Source: an uncultured Roseateles sp.
GTDB taxonomy: Bacteria; Pseudomonadota; Gammaproteobacteria; Burkholderiales; Burkholderiaceae
Length of the DNA: 25,060 nt
Direction: 5' to 3'
Assembly (NCBI GenBank): GCA_946480605.1
Contig: CAMLKW010000038.1
Location: 1 to 25,060 of the forward strand
Both the position numbers and the translations under genes were made by a program. Positions 16,058-25,060 of the stretch are shown in pieces (positions within the stretch are counted from its first letter, which is position 1; each line of letters starts with the position of its first letter). The notes under the pieces were generated by a model. It saw only the letters and a list, made by a program, of their open reading frames with translations, was not told the DNA's origin and did not search any database.

Positions 16058-18370
16058 TCAGAATGCAGTCCCGATCTGGAATTGGAATTTCTCGATTCTA
16101 TCCGTGCGTTCCTTGCGGATAGGTTTGCCGTAGCTGAGGCGCAGCGGACCCATCGGCGAGATCCAGGACAGGCCCAGACCCACCGACGCGCGGATGCTGT
16201 CGAACTTCAGTTTCTCGTGCGAGCCCCACACGTTGCCGGCGTCGCCGAACAGGAAGATGCGGAAGCTCTTGTCGTTGCCGCTTCCTGGCACGGGCAGATA
16301 CAGCTCGGCGTTCAGGTTGAAGCGGCGGTTGCCACCGCTGTAGGAGCCGGTGTTGTCCACCGGGCCCAGCGAGCCGGCCTCGAACACGCGCACCGAGCCC
16401 AGGCCGCCACCGTAGAAGTTCTTGAAGATGGGATAGGGCTTGCCGCCCAGGCCCTCACCCCAGCCCAGTTCACTGTTGACGCCCAGCGTGATCTTGTTGG
16501 TGATCTCGAAGTAGCGCTGGTATTGCAGGTTCAGGCGCGCGAACTGCGCATCGCCCAGCGGGCTCAGCTCGAAGTTGACGCGCTGGTAGATGCCCCGCAT
16601 CGGCGTGATGACACTGTCGCGGCTGTCACGCTGCCAGCCGATGGTCAGCGGGATGGAATTGCTGCGCTGGCCGAACTGGTTGACGAACAACAGGTAGCTG
16701 TTGGGCAGGCCCTTGGAGGTCGTGATGTCGGTCTGCTCGTAGCCGACGCCGAAGAACACGGTGTCCACTTCCGAGAAGGGCACACCAAAGCGGACGGCAC
16801 CGCCCTTGGTGACGTACTCGTACTCCTCGCCCAGCGTGTTGATGGGCTTGGTGGTGCGATAGAACACGTCGATGGCACGCGACACGCCGTCCACGGTGAA
16901 GTACGGATCCACCGTGGAGATCTGGAACTGCCGGCCCGTGCGCGCGGTGGCGACGTCGATGCCCAGGTAGTTGCCGGAGCCGAACACGTTGTCCTGGCGG
17001 ATGGAGCCGGAGAAGGACAGCTTGGTCTGGCTGGAGTAGCCCGCACCCACCGTGATGGCACCGGTGGGGCGCTCGACGACGGTCAGGATGACGTCCACCT
17101 GGTCCTGCGCGCCCGGCACCTCCTGGGTGTCGATGTTGACTTCCTTGTCCTTGAAGTAGCCCAGGCGCTCGACGCGGTCGCGCGAGGCCTTGATTTTCTG
17201 TCCGTCGTACCAGGCCGACTCGAACTGGCGGAACTCGCGGCGGATGACCTCGTCGCGGGTGCGCGAGTTGCCGGACAGGATGACCTTGCGAACGTAGACG
17301 CGGCGCTGCGGCTCGGCGATCAGCGTCACCACCACCTGGCCGGTCGCGCGGTCGATGTCAGGGCGGCTGTCGACGCGCGCGAAGGCATAGCCGTAGGTGC
17401 CGAACAGGTCGCTGAAGGCACGCGTGGTGGCGGCCACCGCCTCGCCGTTGTAGGCCTCGCCGGGCTTCATGAACACGAGGTGCTTGAAGTCCTCCTCGCG
17501 GCCCAGATAGTCGCCCTCCAGCTTCACGCCGGTGACCGTGTAGGGCTGGCCCTCGCTGATGGTGACGGCGATGCTGATGCTCTGCTTGTCCGGCGAGATC
17601 GTGACCTGCGTGGACGTGACCGCCACTTCCAGGTAGCCGCGGTTCAGGTAGTGACTGCGGATGGTTTCCAGGTCCGCGTTCAGCTTGGCGCGCGAGTAGC
17701 GGTCGGTCTTGGTGTACCAGGTCAGCCAGCCGCTGCTGGTCTGCTCCAGCAGGCCCAGCAGCGTGCTCTCGGAGAACACCTTGGTGCCCAGGATGCGGAT
17801 CTCGGCGATCTTGGCCGGCTCGCCCTCGGTCACGTTGAAGCTGACGTTGACACGGTTGCGCTCGATGGGCGTGATCGTCGTCGTGACCTCGGCGCCATAC
17901 AGGCTGCGCGTCAGGTACTGGCGCTTCAGCTCCTGCTCGGCGCGGTCGGCCAGCGCCTTGTCGAAGGGCTTGCCCTCGCCGATGCCCACGTCCTTCAGCG
18001 ACTTGGACAGCGCCTCGGTGTCGAACTCCTTCAGGCCGACGAAGTTCACGTTGGCGATGATGGGTCGCTCGTCGATGATGACGACCACCGCATCACCCTC
18101 GATGCTGATGCGCACATCCTTGAACAGGCCGGTGGCGAACAGCGCACGCAGCGCGGCCGCACCCTTCTCGTCGTTGTAGGTATCGCCGATGCGGAAGGGC
18201 AGCGACGCGAACACCGTGCCCGGGTCGGTGCGCTGCAGGCCTTCGACGCGGATGTCCTTCAGCACGAAGGGATCGACGGCCCAGGCCAGTCCCGACTGGA
18301 ACATCCCCAACAGAGCCAAGGCCAGGAATGAGGGGCGCAGCGACGCTCCCGAACGCAAAGAAAAGGACAT
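16058..18370 (-). CDS. bamA: Outer-membrane protein assembly factor BamA
   Basis: 770 residues. Signal peptide 1 to ~31 (AWA before VDPF). Five POTRA repeats run from VLKDIRVEGLQRTDPGTVFA to about residue 420, then a 16-strand barrel that ends in IGTAF with a C-terminal Phe, the usual beta-signal. BamA is the core insertase for outer-membrane beta-barrels. In the loop-6 motif, normally V-R-G-F/Y, this protein reads VRVF (R661 kept, V662 instead of Gly; codon GTG at 16385-16387). It sits between rseP and skp, as in most proteobacteria. The ATG at 18368-18370 gives a complete signal peptide; the rseP stop lies 15 nt upstream. Confidence 0.97.
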   Translation of the reverse strand: MSFSLRSGASLRPSFLALALLGMFQSGLAWAVDPFVLKDIRVEGLQRTDPGTVFASLPFRIGDTYNDEKGAAALRALFATGLFKDVRISIEGDAVVVIIDERPIIANVNFVGLKEFDTEALSKSLKDVGIGEGKPFDKALADRAEQELKRQYLTRSLYGAEVTTTITPIERNRVNVSFNVTEGEPAKIAEIRILGTKVFSESTLLGLLEQTSSGWLTWYTKTDRYSRAKLNADLETIRSHYLNRGYLEVAVTSTQVTISPDKQSISIAVTISEGQPYTVTGVKLEGDYLGREEDFKHLVFMKPGEAYNGEAVAATTRAFSDLFGTYGYAFARVDSRPDIDRATGQVVVTLIAEPQRRVYVRKVILSGNSRTRDEVIRREFRQFESAWYDGQKIKASRDRVERLGYFKDKEVNIDTQEVPGAQDQVDVILTVVERPTGAITVGAGYSSQTKLSFSGSIRQDNVFGSGNYLGIDVATARTGRQFQISTVDPYFTVDGVSRAIDVFYRTTKPINTLGEEYEYVTKGGAVRFGVPFSEVDTVFFGVGYEQTDITTSKGLPNSYLLFVNQFGQRSNSIPLTIGWQRDSRDSVITPMRGIYQRVNFELSPLGDAQFARLNLQYQRYFEITNKITLGVNSELGWGEGLGGKPYPIFKNFYGGGLGSVRVFEAGSLGPVDNTGSYSGGNRRFNLNAELYLPVPGSGNDKSFRIFLFGDAGNVWGSHEKLKFDSIRASVGLGLSWISPMGPLRLSYGKPIRKERTDRIEKFQFQIGTAF

Positions 18371-18385
18371 GGGGACCGGGGAGTT

Positions 18386-19747
18386 TCAGTGCCAACCCGC
18401 CAGGCGGGAGACGTCGTTGGAAAGGGCCAAGGCCATCATCAGCATCAGGATCAGCGCGCCAGCGCGCTGCAGTTGCCGTTGCCACCATTCGGAGACGGGG
18501 CGGCCACTCAGACCCTCGAAAAGATGATACATGAGGTGCCCGCCGTCGAGCATCGGCAGCGGCAGCAGGTTCAGCACGGCCAGGCTCAGCGAGATCTTGG
18601 CCAGGAAGTCGAGGTACGGCGACAGGCCCGCCTGGGCCGACTGGCCGGCGTAGTCGGCGATGGTCAGCGGGCCGCTGAGGTTGCGCGGCGACGCCTGGCC
18701 CGTGAGGATCTTGCCGATCAGGCGCACGGTCGTCACCGCCATGTCCCAGCTCTGCTGCACGCCGAGCCACAGGCCGTCGATGAACCCGTGGCTGACGAAC
18801 ACCCGCTCGGGCGGCGTGCCGACGCCGATTTGCAGCCGCGCGACGCGCCTGCCGCCTTCGTCGACCAGGCGCGGCGTGGCCTGCAGCTCGACGACCTGCC
18901 CCGCCCGCTCCACCCGCCAGGTCATCGTGCGCGGCTGGTCGCCATCGCGGGCGCGACGGATGGCGTCGCGCAGGAAGCCTGCATCGGGCACATGCTGGCC
19001 GTCGATGGACAGCACGCGGTCGTCGACCTGCAGCCCGGCGCTGGCGCCAGCACCGCCGGGGGCGACCTGCCGGATCATGGGATCGGACCATGGTGCCAGG
19101 CCGATGTCGCCGAACAGATGGGCATCCGGCGCCCGGCCGGCGAGCTTCTCGGTGTCGAGCTTCACGCTGCGCGAGCCGTGGCCGTTCGCGTCGCTGACGG
19201 CCAGGTGCAAGGGCTCACCCAGCGCCTGTGCCTGGGCCACGGCCGCCAGCAGGTCGGGCAGGGCCTGCACGTCGTCCCAGGACTGTCCATCGGTCGACAC
19301 GGAGCGCACCCAGTCGCCCGCACGCAGCCCGGCACGCTCGGCCAGCGAGCCGGCCGGCGGCGTACCCATCTGCGCCTTGGGCACCTCGCTGCCCAGCCAC
19401 GCGACGGCCGCCAGCAGCAGCACGGCCAGCACCCAGTTGGCGGCCGGCCCGGCCGCGACGATGGCGGCGCGCTGGCGCAGCGGGCGCTGGTTGAAGGCCT
19501 GCTCGCGTTCATGCGGCGCCACTGGACCGTCACGCTCGTCCAGCATGCGCACATAGCCGCCCAGCGGCAAGGCGCTCAGCGTGAACTCGGTGCCGTCGCG
19601 ACCGACGCGGCGCCACAGCACGCGGCCGAAGCCGATGGAGAAGCGCAGCACCTTGACGCCGCAGGCACGCGCGACGCGGTAGTGGCCCCACTCGTGGACG
19701 GCGATCAGCAGGGCCAGCGCGGCCAGGAAGGCGAGCAGCGTGGTCAC
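18386..19747 (-). CDS. rseP: RIP metalloprotease RseP (site-2 protease)
   Basis: 453 residues, inner membrane. Zinc motif HEWGH (H18-H22) in the first transmembrane helix; the third ligand Asp is in LPLPMLDGGHL (D401) near the C-terminus. Two periplasmic PDZ domains lie between (~115-320, with AERAGLRAGDWV and GASAGLQVDDRVLSIDG). The family cleaves the anti-sigma factor RseA within the membrane in the envelope stress response, and also remnant signal peptides. The predicted start is GTG at 19745-19747, overlapping the dxr stop as GTGA. The next gene, bamA, is the main determinant of the stress RseP senses. Confidence 0.96.
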   Translation of the reverse strand: MTTLLAFLAALALLIAVHEWGHYRVARACGVKVLRFSIGFGRVLWRRVGRDGTEFTLSALPLGGYVRMLDERDGPVAPHEREQAFNQRPLRQRAAIVAAGPAANWVLAVLLLAAVAWLGSEVPKAQMGTPPAGSLAERAGLRAGDWVRSVSTDGQSWDDVQALPDLLAAVAQAQALGEPLHLAVSDANGHGSRSVKLDTEKLAGRAPDAHLFGDIGLAPWSDPMIRQVAPGGAGASAGLQVDDRVLSIDGQHVPDAGFLRDAIRRARDGDQPRTMTWRVERAGQVVELQATPRLVDEGGRRVARLQIGVGTPPERVFVSHGFIDGLWLGVQQSWDMAVTTVRLIGKILTGQASPRNLSGPLTIADYAGQSAQAGLSPYLDFLAKISLSLAVLNLLPLPMLDGGHLMYHLFEGLSGRPVSEWWQRQLQRAGALILMLMMALALSNDVSRLAGWH

Positions 19748-20910
19748 AGCAGTTCGAGTGCGTGGGCGCGCGTGCGCGCGTCGAGCGCCAGCAGCGCCTC
19801 GATGCTGCCGCAGTCATCGGGCCGGACATCGGCCAGGCATTGCGCGTTGATCGCATGGATGCGGTCGAAGCGCAGACGGCCGTTCAGGAACGCATCGACC
19901 GCGACCTCGTTGGCCGCGTTCAGCACCGTGGTGCTGCCTTCGGGGCCGCGCAGCGCCTGCCAGGACAGGTGCAGGCCGGGGAAGCGGATCGCGTCGGCCT
20001 CCTCGAACGTGAGGCTGGGCGTGGTCAGCAGGTCCAGCCGGCTCGCGCCCGACGTGATGCGCTCCGGGAAGGACAGGCCGTAGGCGATGGGCACGCGCAT
20101 GTCGGGCGTGCCGAGCTGCGCGAGGACCGACTGGTCGCGGCAGACCACCATCGAGTGGATGATGCTCTGCGGGTGGATCAGCACCTTGATCTGCTCGGGC
20201 GCGAGGCTGAACAGCCAGCGCGCCTCGATGACCTCCAGCGCCTTGTTCATCATGGTCGCGGAGTCGACCGAGATCTTGCGACCCATGACCCAGTTCGGGT
20301 GGGCACAGGCCTGCTCGGGCGTCACGTCGGCCAGCGTCTGCGGGTCGCGGCTGCGGAAGGGGCCGCCGGACGCGGTCAGCACGATGTGATCAATGCGGTC
20401 GTGCCAGGTCGCGCGGTCTTCCGGCAGGCACTGGAAGATGGCCGAGTGCTCGCTGTCGATGGGCAACAGCGTCGCACCGCCCTGCTCCACCGCGTGCATG
20501 AACAAGGCGCCGCCGACGACGATGGCCTCCTTGTTGGCCAGCAGCAGGCGCTTGCCGGCACGCGCCGCCGCGATGGCCGGTGCCAGGCCGGCGGCGCCGA
20601 CGATGGCCGCCATGACGGTATCGACGTCCGGGTGCGCGGCGATGTCGGCCAGCGCGGCGGCGCCGTCCAGCACCTCGGTGCGGCTGCCGGCTTCGCGCAG
20701 GCGCTCGCGCAGCAGCGCGGCCGCCTCGCGCTGCGGCATGACGGCGAAGCGCGGCCGCCACTGCAGGCACTGGGCCAGCAGTTCGTCCACGCGGCTCATC
20801 GCGCTCAGCGCGACGACTTCGTAGCGTTCGGGGTGGCGCGCCAGTACGTCCAGCGTGTTGACGCCGATGGAGCCGGTCGAGCCGAGGACGCAGACGCGTT
20901 GGCGATTCAT
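19744..20910 (-). CDS. dxr: 1-deoxy-D-xylulose-5-phosphate reductoisomerase
   Basis: 388 residues. It converts DXP to 2-C-methyl-D-erythritol 4-phosphate with NADPH, the committed step of the MEP isoprenoid pathway, and is the target of fosmidomycin. Motifs: VCVLGSTGSIGVNTLDVL (NADPH loop), LLLANKEAIVVGG, PIDSEHSAIFQCL, LTASGGPFRSRD and MGRKISVDSATMMNKALEVI, which together hold the metal ligands (Asp, Glu, Glu) and substrate-binding residues. The ATG at 20908-20910 overlaps the cdsA stop (ATGA). Its products eventually feed UppS, encoded two genes upstream. Confidence 0.97.
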   Translation of the reverse strand: MNRQRVCVLGSTGSIGVNTLDVLARHPERYEVVALSAMSRVDELLAQCLQWRPRFAVMPQREAAALLRERLREAGSRTEVLDGAAALADIAAHPDVDTVMAAIVGAAGLAPAIAAARAGKRLLLANKEAIVVGGALFMHAVEQGGATLLPIDSEHSAIFQCLPEDRATWHDRIDHIVLTASGGPFRSRDPQTLADVTPEQACAHPNWVMGRKISVDSATMMNKALEVIEARWLFSLAPEQIKVLIHPQSIIHSMVVCRDQSVLAQLGTPDMRVPIAYGLSFPERITSGASRLDLLTTPSLTFEEADAIRFPGLHLSWQALRGPEGSTTVLNAANEVAVDAFLNGRLRFDRIHAINAQCLADVRPDDCGSIEALLALDARTRAHALELL

Positions 20911-21743
20911 AGGCTGATCAGCGCCAGCGCCAGCGGAAACACCGGCAGCAGCGCATCGATGCGGTCCAGCACGCCGCCGTGGCCCGGCAGCAGATGACTG
21001 CTGTCCTTGGCGCCGGCGGCCCGCTTGACCAAGGATTCGAACAGGTCGCCCACGACGCTCATCGCGCCCAGGAACACCAGCGCCAGCAGCGACACGATGC
21101 CGTGGCTCTGCACCAGCAGCGTGTAGAGGCTGGGCGAGTCGACGGCCAGCTTCATGTCGATGATGTGCACCCACACGAAGCCCAGCAGGATGACGCCCAC
21201 CATGCCGCCCCAGACGCCTTCCCAGCTCTTGCCGGGGCTGATGGCGGGCGCCAGCTTGCGCTTGCCGAGGGCCCGGCCGCAGAAGTAGGCGGCGATGTCG
21301 GCCATCCAGACCAGGCAGAACACGGACAGGATGAAGTTGATGCCCAGCACCTTGGCCTTGACGATGGCGAGCCACGCGCACCACAGCAGCAGCGCGCCCA
21401 GCGCCAGCCGGCCGCCACGCGCCAGTTGCGGCCAGCCCGTGGGACCGGCGCGCAGCGCGTAGGCGCCGCCCAGCACCCAGGCGCCGGTGGCCAGCCACCA
21501 GATCCAAGACGGCGGCGCATCCAGGCCGCCGAGCAACAGCGTCCAGACGCAGGCCAGCGCCAGCGCGACGCCGGCCGCGAGGGCGCCGCCGCCGGGCAGG
21601 CCGTTGAGCCGCGCCCATTCCCAGCCGGCCGCGCCCATCATCAGCACCGTGAGTCCGGCAAAGGGCCAGGGCGTGGTGGCGAACAGCGCCGGCAGCAGGA
21701 TGGCCAGCAGCACGACGGCGGTGATGACGCGGGTCTTCAGCAT
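20907..21743 (-). CDS. cdsA: Phosphatidate cytidylyltransferase
   Basis: 278 residues with about eight hydrophobic membrane segments. It makes CDP-diacylglycerol from phosphatidate and CTP, the branch point of phospholipid synthesis. The CDS signature is present in the C-terminal half: ISPGKSWEGVWGGMVG, then VVGDLFESLVKR and AAGAKDSSHLLPGHGGVLDR, with the conserved Asp and Lys residues. The ATG at 21741-21743 begins MLKTRVITAVVLLAILLP, as usual for this family. It follows uppS by 17 nt, and the stop overlaps dxr. Confidence 0.96.
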   Translation of the reverse strand: MLKTRVITAVVLLAILLPALFATTPWPFAGLTVLMMGAAGWEWARLNGLPGGGALAAGVALALACVWTLLLGGLDAPPSWIWWLATGAWVLGGAYALRAGPTGWPQLARGGRLALGALLLWCAWLAIVKAKVLGINFILSVFCLVWMADIAAYFCGRALGKRKLAPAISPGKSWEGVWGGMVGVILLGFVWVHIIDMKLAVDSPSLYTLLVQSHGIVSLLALVFLGAMSVVGDLFESLVKRAAGAKDSSHLLPGHGGVLDRIDALLPVFPLALALISL

Positions 21744-21760
21744 GGCGAGAACTTGCGGCC

Positions 21761-22501
21761 TCAGGCCGCGGCGGGCGCGTCCTTGACGCCGCCAAAGCGG
21801 CGGTCGCGCGCATGGAAGGACGCGATGGCCGCATCCAGCTCGCGCTCGCCGAACTCGGGCCACAGGCAGTCGGAGAACACGAACTCGGTGTACGCAGCCT
21901 GCCACAGCAGGAAGTTGCTGATGCGCACCTCGCCACCGGTGCGGATGAACAGGTCGGGATCGGGCGCATGGGCCATGGCCATGAACTCCGACAGCTTGGC
22001 CTCGGTCAGCTCGGCAGCCGGCACGCCGGCCTCAATGGCCTTCTTGCAGGCCTGCACGATGTCCCAGCGGCCGCCGTAGTTGAAGGCGACGTTCAGCGTC
22101 AGCTTGCTGTTGTGCAGCGTGCTGGTCTCGGCCTCGTTCCAGGCGTTGCGCAGCTTGTCGGACACGGCCTCGCGGTCGCCCACGATGCGGATGCGCACAC
22201 CCATCGCGCCCATCTTGGCCAGGTAGCGGGACACGGCCGCCAGCACCAGGCCCATCAGGCCCGACACCTCGTCGCTGGGGCGCTTCCAGTTCTCGCTGGA
22301 GAACGCGAACACGGTCAGGTGCTCGATGTCGCGGTCAATGCAGGCCTGGACGATCTTGACGAGGGAGTCCACGCCCGCCTTGTGACCGAAGAAGCGCGGC
22401 AGGAAGCGCTTCTTGGCCCAGCGACCGTTTCCATCCATGACGATGGCGACGTGGCGCGGCGGCGCCGGACGGTCTTGCGTCACGCTGACGATCGCACTCA
22501 A
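21761..22501 (-). CDS. uppS: Undecaprenyl diphosphate synthase (TTG start)
   Basis: 246 residues. It extends farnesyl diphosphate with eight isopentenyl units in cis to give the C55 carrier lipid for peptidoglycan and O-antigen. Motifs: [13 protein letters not shown] (catalytic D23), [45 protein letters not shown] and RFGG near the C-terminus. The predicted start is TTG at 22499-22501, which forms a TTGA overlap with the frr stop. A GTG six codons in (V7) is an alternative; the first ATG is at M22, inside the catalytic motif, so it cannot be the start. The rare start codon with a stop/start overlap suggests expression by coupling to frr. Confidence 0.95.
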   Translation of the reverse strand: MSAIVSVTQDRPAPPRHVAIVMDGNGRWAKKRFLPRFFGHKAGVDSLVKIVQACIDRDIEHLTVFAFSSENWKRPSDEVSGLMGLVLAAVSRYLAKMGAMGVRIRIVGDREAVSDKLRNAWNEAETSTLHNSKLTLNVAFNYGGRWDIVQACKKAIEAGVPAAELTEAKLSEFMAMAHAPDPDLFIRTGGEVRISNFLLWQAAYTEFVFSDCLWPEFGERELDAAIASFHARDRRFGGVKDAPAAA

Positions 22502-23058
22502 ACCGCGAGGATCTCGGCTTCCTTGGCCGAGATCAGCTTGTCGATCTCGTTGATCACGCGGTCGGTGAGCTTCTGCACCTCGTCGAGGCTGCGACGCTCG
22601 TCGTCCTCGCCGATTTCCTTGTCCTTCAACAGCTTCTTGGCCTGCTCGTTGGCGTCACGGCGCAGGTTGCGCACGGCCACCTTGGCGTCCTCGCCGGTGT
22701 TGCGCACGACCTTGGTCAGATCCTTGCGACGCTCTTCGGTCAGCGGCGGCATCGGCACACGGATCAGGTCGCCCTGGGCGGCCGGGTTCAGACCCAGGTC
22801 GCTCTCGCGAATGGCCTTCTCGATCTTGGCGCCCATGCCCTTTTCCCAGGGCTGGACAGAGATGGTGCGGGCATCCAGCAAGGTCACATTGGCCACCTGC
22901 GAGATGGGCACCATCGAGCCGTAGTAGTCGACGCTGACCTGGTCAAGGATGCCAGGGTGCGCGCGGCCGGTACGGATCTTGTGCAGTTCGTTCTTCAGCG
23001 CCTCGACCGACTTGGCCATCTTGGCTTCGGCGTTCTTCTTGATGTCAGCAGTGCTCAT
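22498..23058 (-). CDS. frr: Ribosome recycling factor
   Basis: 186 residues, standard length (185 in E. coli). With EF-G it splits post-termination ribosomes. The long three-helix bundle domain and the small beta domain can be seen from [74 protein letters not shown] and [20 protein letters not shown]. The ATG at 23056-23058 follows pyrH by 20 nt, with a weak GAGA upstream. The stop overlaps uppS. Confidence 0.97.
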   Translation of the reverse strand: MSTADIKKNAEAKMAKSVEALKNELHKIRTGRAHPGILDQVSVDYYGSMVPISQVANVTLLDARTISVQPWEKGMGAKIEKAIRESDLGLNPAAQGDLIRVPMPPLTEERRKDLTKVVRNTGEDAKVAVRNLRRDANEQAKKLLKDKEIGEDDERRSLDEVQKLTDRVINEIDKLISAKEAEILAV

Positions 23059-23078
23059 GATCTGTGTCTCTCGTTCGC

Positions 23079-23789
23079 TTAAACGTGGACCAAGGTGCCC
23101 TCGTCCTCGCCCTGCACGACGCGCTTCAGCGCGCCGGTCTTGAAGATGGAGAACACCTTGATCGGCAGCTTCTGGTCGCGGCACAGCGCAAAGGCGGCAC
23201 CGTCCATGACCTGCAGGTTGCGCGTGATGGCCTCGTCGAAGCTGATGCGCGCATAGCGCGTGGCGCTCGGGTCCTTCTTGGGGTCGGCCGTGTAGACGCC
23301 GTCGACCTTGGTGGCCTTCAGCACGATCTCGGCACCGATCTCGGCGCCGCGCAGCGCGGCGGCCGTGTCGGTCGTGAAGAAGGGATTGCCGGTGCCGGCG
23401 GCGAAGACGACGACCTTGCCCTCTTCGAGGTATTGCAGCGCCTTGGGGCGCACATAGGGCTCGACGACCTGCTCGATGCCGATGGCCGACATCACGCGCG
23501 CGACCATGCCCTCCTGGCGCATCGTGTCGGCCAAGGCCAGCGAGTTCATCACCGTCGCCAACATGCCCATGTAGTCGGCGGTGGCACGGTCCATGCCGAC
23601 CGAGCCGCCGGCAACGCCACGGAAGATGTTGCCGCCGCCGATGACGACCGCCACCTCCACGCCCATCTGCGTGATCTCGCGGACCTCCTGCACCATGCGC
23701 ACGATGGTCGCGCGGTTGATGCCGTAGGCGTCGTCGCCCATCAGGGCTTCGCCGGAGAGTTTGAGCAGGATGCGCTTGTACGCGGGCAT
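23079..23789 (-). CDS. pyrH: UMP kinase
   Basis: 236 residues. It phosphorylates UMP to UDP with ATP; bacterial PyrH is a hexamer of the amino-acid-kinase fold, activated by GTP and inhibited by UTP. Motifs: [43 protein letters not shown] block, [18 protein letters not shown] and [16 protein letters not shown]. The ATG at 23787-23789 has AGGA (reverse complement of 23793-23796) at good spacing. It lies between tsf and frr, the usual arrangement, but is separated from tsf by a terminator-like hairpin, so it probably also has its own promoter within 23790-23880. Confidence 0.97.
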   Translation of the reverse strand: MPAYKRILLKLSGEALMGDDAYGINRATIVRMVQEVREITQMGVEVAVVIGGGNIFRGVAGGSVGMDRATADYMGMLATVMNSLALADTMRQEGMVARVMSAIGIEQVVEPYVRPKALQYLEEGKVVVFAAGTGNPFFTTDTAAALRGAEIGAEIVLKATKVDGVYTADPKKDPSATRYARISFDEAITRNLQVMDGAAFALCRDQKLPIKVFSIFKTGALKRVVQGEDEGTLVHV

Positions 23790-23830
23790 GGTGTCCTCAG
23801 AATTCGGGGGCCTATGTGGCCCGGAAGTTT

Positions 23831-23864
23831 AAAGGGCGCCTCGGTGGTATTCCGGGCGCCCTTT
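23831..23864 (-). terminator. Terminator-like hairpin between tsf and pyrH
   Basis: AAAGGGCGCC (23831-23840) and GGCGCCCTTT (23855-23864) form a perfect 10-bp stem; three more pairs (CGG/CCG) are possible inside the loop. On the minus strand the stem ends in TTT followed by AAAC, so the T-tract is short. It probably reduces read-through from tsf into pyrH. Confidence 0.7.
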
Positions 23865-23880
23865 CGATTGGCAAGAGTCT

Positions 23881-24774
23881 TTACTGACCCTTTGCGGCAG
23901 CGACCTGGGCCGCCACTTCGGCCGCGAAGTCGTCGACCTTCTTCTCGATGCCCTCACCCACGACGTAGAGCGTGAAGCCCTTGACCGTCGTGTTGACCGA
24001 CTTCAGGTGCGCACCCACGGTCTGCTTGCCATCGGCGGCCTTCACGAAGACCTGATCCAGCAGCGAGACTTCCTTCAGGAACTTCTGCACCGAGCCTTCC
24101 ACCATCTTGGCGACGATGTCGGCCGGCTTGCCGGATTCGGCAGCCTTCTCGGTGGCGATCTTGCGCTCCTTCTCGACCAGTTCGGCCGAAACGTCGGCAC
24201 CCGACAGCGCGGCCGGCTTCATGGCGGCGATGTGCATGGCGACGTCCTTGGCGGCGACTTCGTCACCTTCGAACTCGACGACCACGCCAATGCGGGTACC
24301 GTGCAGGTAGGTGGCCAGCTTGGAGCCGGTGTAGCGCTGGAAGCGGCGGATCGTCATGTTCTCGCCGATCTTGCCGATCAGGCCCTTGCGCACGTCTTCC
24401 ACCGTCGGGCCGAAACCTTCCTGCGACAGCGGCAGCGCCGACAGGGCAGCCACGTCGGCCGGGTTGTGCTCAGCCACCAGGCCGGCCAGCGCGTTCACGA
24501 AGGCCAGGAAGGCGTCGTTCTTCGAGACGAAGTCGGTCTCGCAGTTGACTTCGATCAGCGCGCCGTTGCCGCCAACGACGGCCGAGGCGACGATGCCTTC
24601 GGCGGTGATGCGCGAGGCCGCCTTGCCGGCCTTGTTGCCCAGCTTGACGCGCAGGATCTCTTCCGCACGGGCCAGATCGCCGTCGGCCTCGGTCAGCGCC
24701 TTCTTGCACTCCATCATCGGGGCATCGGTGCGGGCACGCAGTTCGCCCACCATGCTTGCAGTGATTGCAGCCAT
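23881..24774 (-). CDS. tsf: Elongation factor Ts
   Basis: 297 residues. It is the guanine nucleotide exchange factor for EF-Tu. The N-terminal UBA-like domain reads [20 protein letters not shown] and continues [20 protein letters not shown]. The core has the nucleotide-exchange motif [12 protein letters not shown] (TDFV). The ATG at 24772-24774 has a strong GGAGAG (reverse complement of 24779-24784) at 4-nt spacing. It is downstream of rpsB, as in nearly all bacteria, across a hairpin typical of the rpsB-tsf attenuator region. Confidence 0.98.
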   Translation of the reverse strand: MAAITASMVGELRARTDAPMMECKKALTEADGDLARAEEILRVKLGNKAGKAASRITAEGIVASAVVGGNGALIEVNCETDFVSKNDAFLAFVNALAGLVAEHNPADVAALSALPLSQEGFGPTVEDVRKGLIGKIGENMTIRRFQRYTGSKLATYLHGTRIGVVVEFEGDEVAAKDVAMHIAAMKPAALSGADVSAELVEKERKIATEKAAESGKPADIVAKMVEGSVQKFLKEVSLLDQVFVKAADGKQTVGAHLKSVNTTVKGFTLYVVGEGIEKKVDDFAAEVAAQVAAAKGQ

Positions 24775-24799
24775 TGTTCTCTCCAGATTTCGGTTGGCA

Positions 24800-24821
24800 A
24801 AAGGGGCCTCGCGGCCCCTTT
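24800..24821 (-). terminator. Hairpin with T-tract between rpsB and tsf
   Basis: AAAGGGGCC (24800-24808), loop TCGC, GGCCCCTTT (24813-24821): a perfect 9-bp stem. On the minus strand it ends in TTTT (24802-24799), so it fits an intrinsic terminator or attenuator that lets part of the rpsB transcription continue into tsf. Confidence 0.8.
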
Positions 24822-24842
24822 CAGATGCAGGGTCGGAAGGGC

Positions 24843-25060
24843 TTACGCCTCTTCGGAAACCTCGACGAACTCGTCGCCGGCCGGGGCGACAGCCGCCAGC
24901 ACGTCGGCCGTGGCGTTGGCCTTGCCTTCCAGCACGGCGTCGGCGACGGCGCGGGCGTACAGCGTCACAGCCTTGGCCGAGTCGTCGTTGCCGGGGATGA
25001 CGTAGTCAATGCCTTCGGGCGAGTGGTTGGTGTCAACCACGCCGATGACGGGAATGCCCA
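24843..25060 (-). CDS. rpsB: 30S ribosomal protein S2, C-terminal part (cut by window edge)
   Basis: Partial: the last 72 codons, open at the right edge. The translation [20 protein letters not shown], then [20 protein letters not shown], is the highly conserved C-terminal region of S2, followed by a short acidic tail ending EFVEVSEEA and a TAA stop at 24843-24845. S2 binds the small-subunit body-head junction together with S1. It is first in the rpsB-tsf pair at the start of this cluster; its promoter and N-terminus lie outside the window. Confidence 0.97.
   Translation of the reverse strand, partial: GIPVIGVVDTNHSPEGIDYVIPGNDDSAKAVTLYARAVADAVLEGKANATADVLAAVAPAGDEFVEVSEEA

Noticed and set aside
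14537..18331. Very long plus-strand open frame (1264 codons) antisense to lpxD, skp and bamA
   Set aside because: It mirrors the codon bias of the well-identified minus-strand genes; its translation is low-complexity (rich in Ala, Val, Asp, Gly, His) with no recognisable domain and no ribosome-binding site.

Overview
The window is GC-rich chromosomal DNA, densely coded, and most likely from a betaproteobacterium of the order Burkholderiales (Roseateles/Rubrivivax/Comamonadaceae-like). The evidence is the long rpsB-to-trmH gene run in its typical betaproteobacterial order, the proximity of ppsR/ppsA, the hemP-type iron genes and the codon bias. No tRNA, rRNA, CRISPR array, insertion sequence or prophage gene was seen.

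Right half (10739-25060, all on the minus strand, read from high to low coordinates): rpsB (cut by the window edge), tsf, pyrH, frr, uppS, cdsA, dxr, rseP, bamA, skp, lpxD, fabZ, lpxA, lpxB, rnhB and a TrmH-type RNA methyltransferase. This is the conserved translation / nucleotide / isoprenoid / phospholipid / outer-membrane cluster. From frr to trmH the genes lie only a few bases apart, and many stop and start codons overlap (ATGA, GTGA, TTGA), so the block looks transcribed together and translationally coupled. Terminator-like hairpins separate rpsB from tsf and tsf from pyrH. The cluster supplies lipid A precursors (LpxD, LpxA, LpxB), undecaprenyl and isoprenoid precursors (UppS, Dxr), CDP-diacylglycerol (CdsA), and the machinery for folding and monitoring outer-membrane proteins (BamA, Skp, RseP).

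Middle (6732-10690): an iron-responsive accessory module. hemP and a DUF2325 protein gene run leftwards from a promoter that overlaps a strong Fur-box-like site (10673-10687). A TonB-dependent siderophore receptor runs rightwards from a second Fur-box-like palindrome (6969-6991). The two units converge on a perfect 10-bp hairpin whose loop is the DUF2325 stop codon. DUF2325 has no established function as far as I know, and this module is the best candidate here for an under-described system.

Left part: glgC and glgA (ADP-glucose pyrophosphorylase and glycogen synthase, minus strand), with a 213-bp spacer holding at least three perfect inverted repeats. Then come three plus-strand genes (an atypical HD-GYP protein, ppsR, and a DMT/EamA transporter 4 bases after ppsR) and the 5' part of ppsA, divergent at the left edge. 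ppsA and ppsR control the pyruvate/PEP step of gluconeogenesis, so the left part links PEP synthesis with glycogen storage. Most of the window is ordinary core genome; the points worth attention are the iron module, the intergenic hairpins, and a few residue changes at normally conserved positions (HD-GYP, BamA, LpxA).
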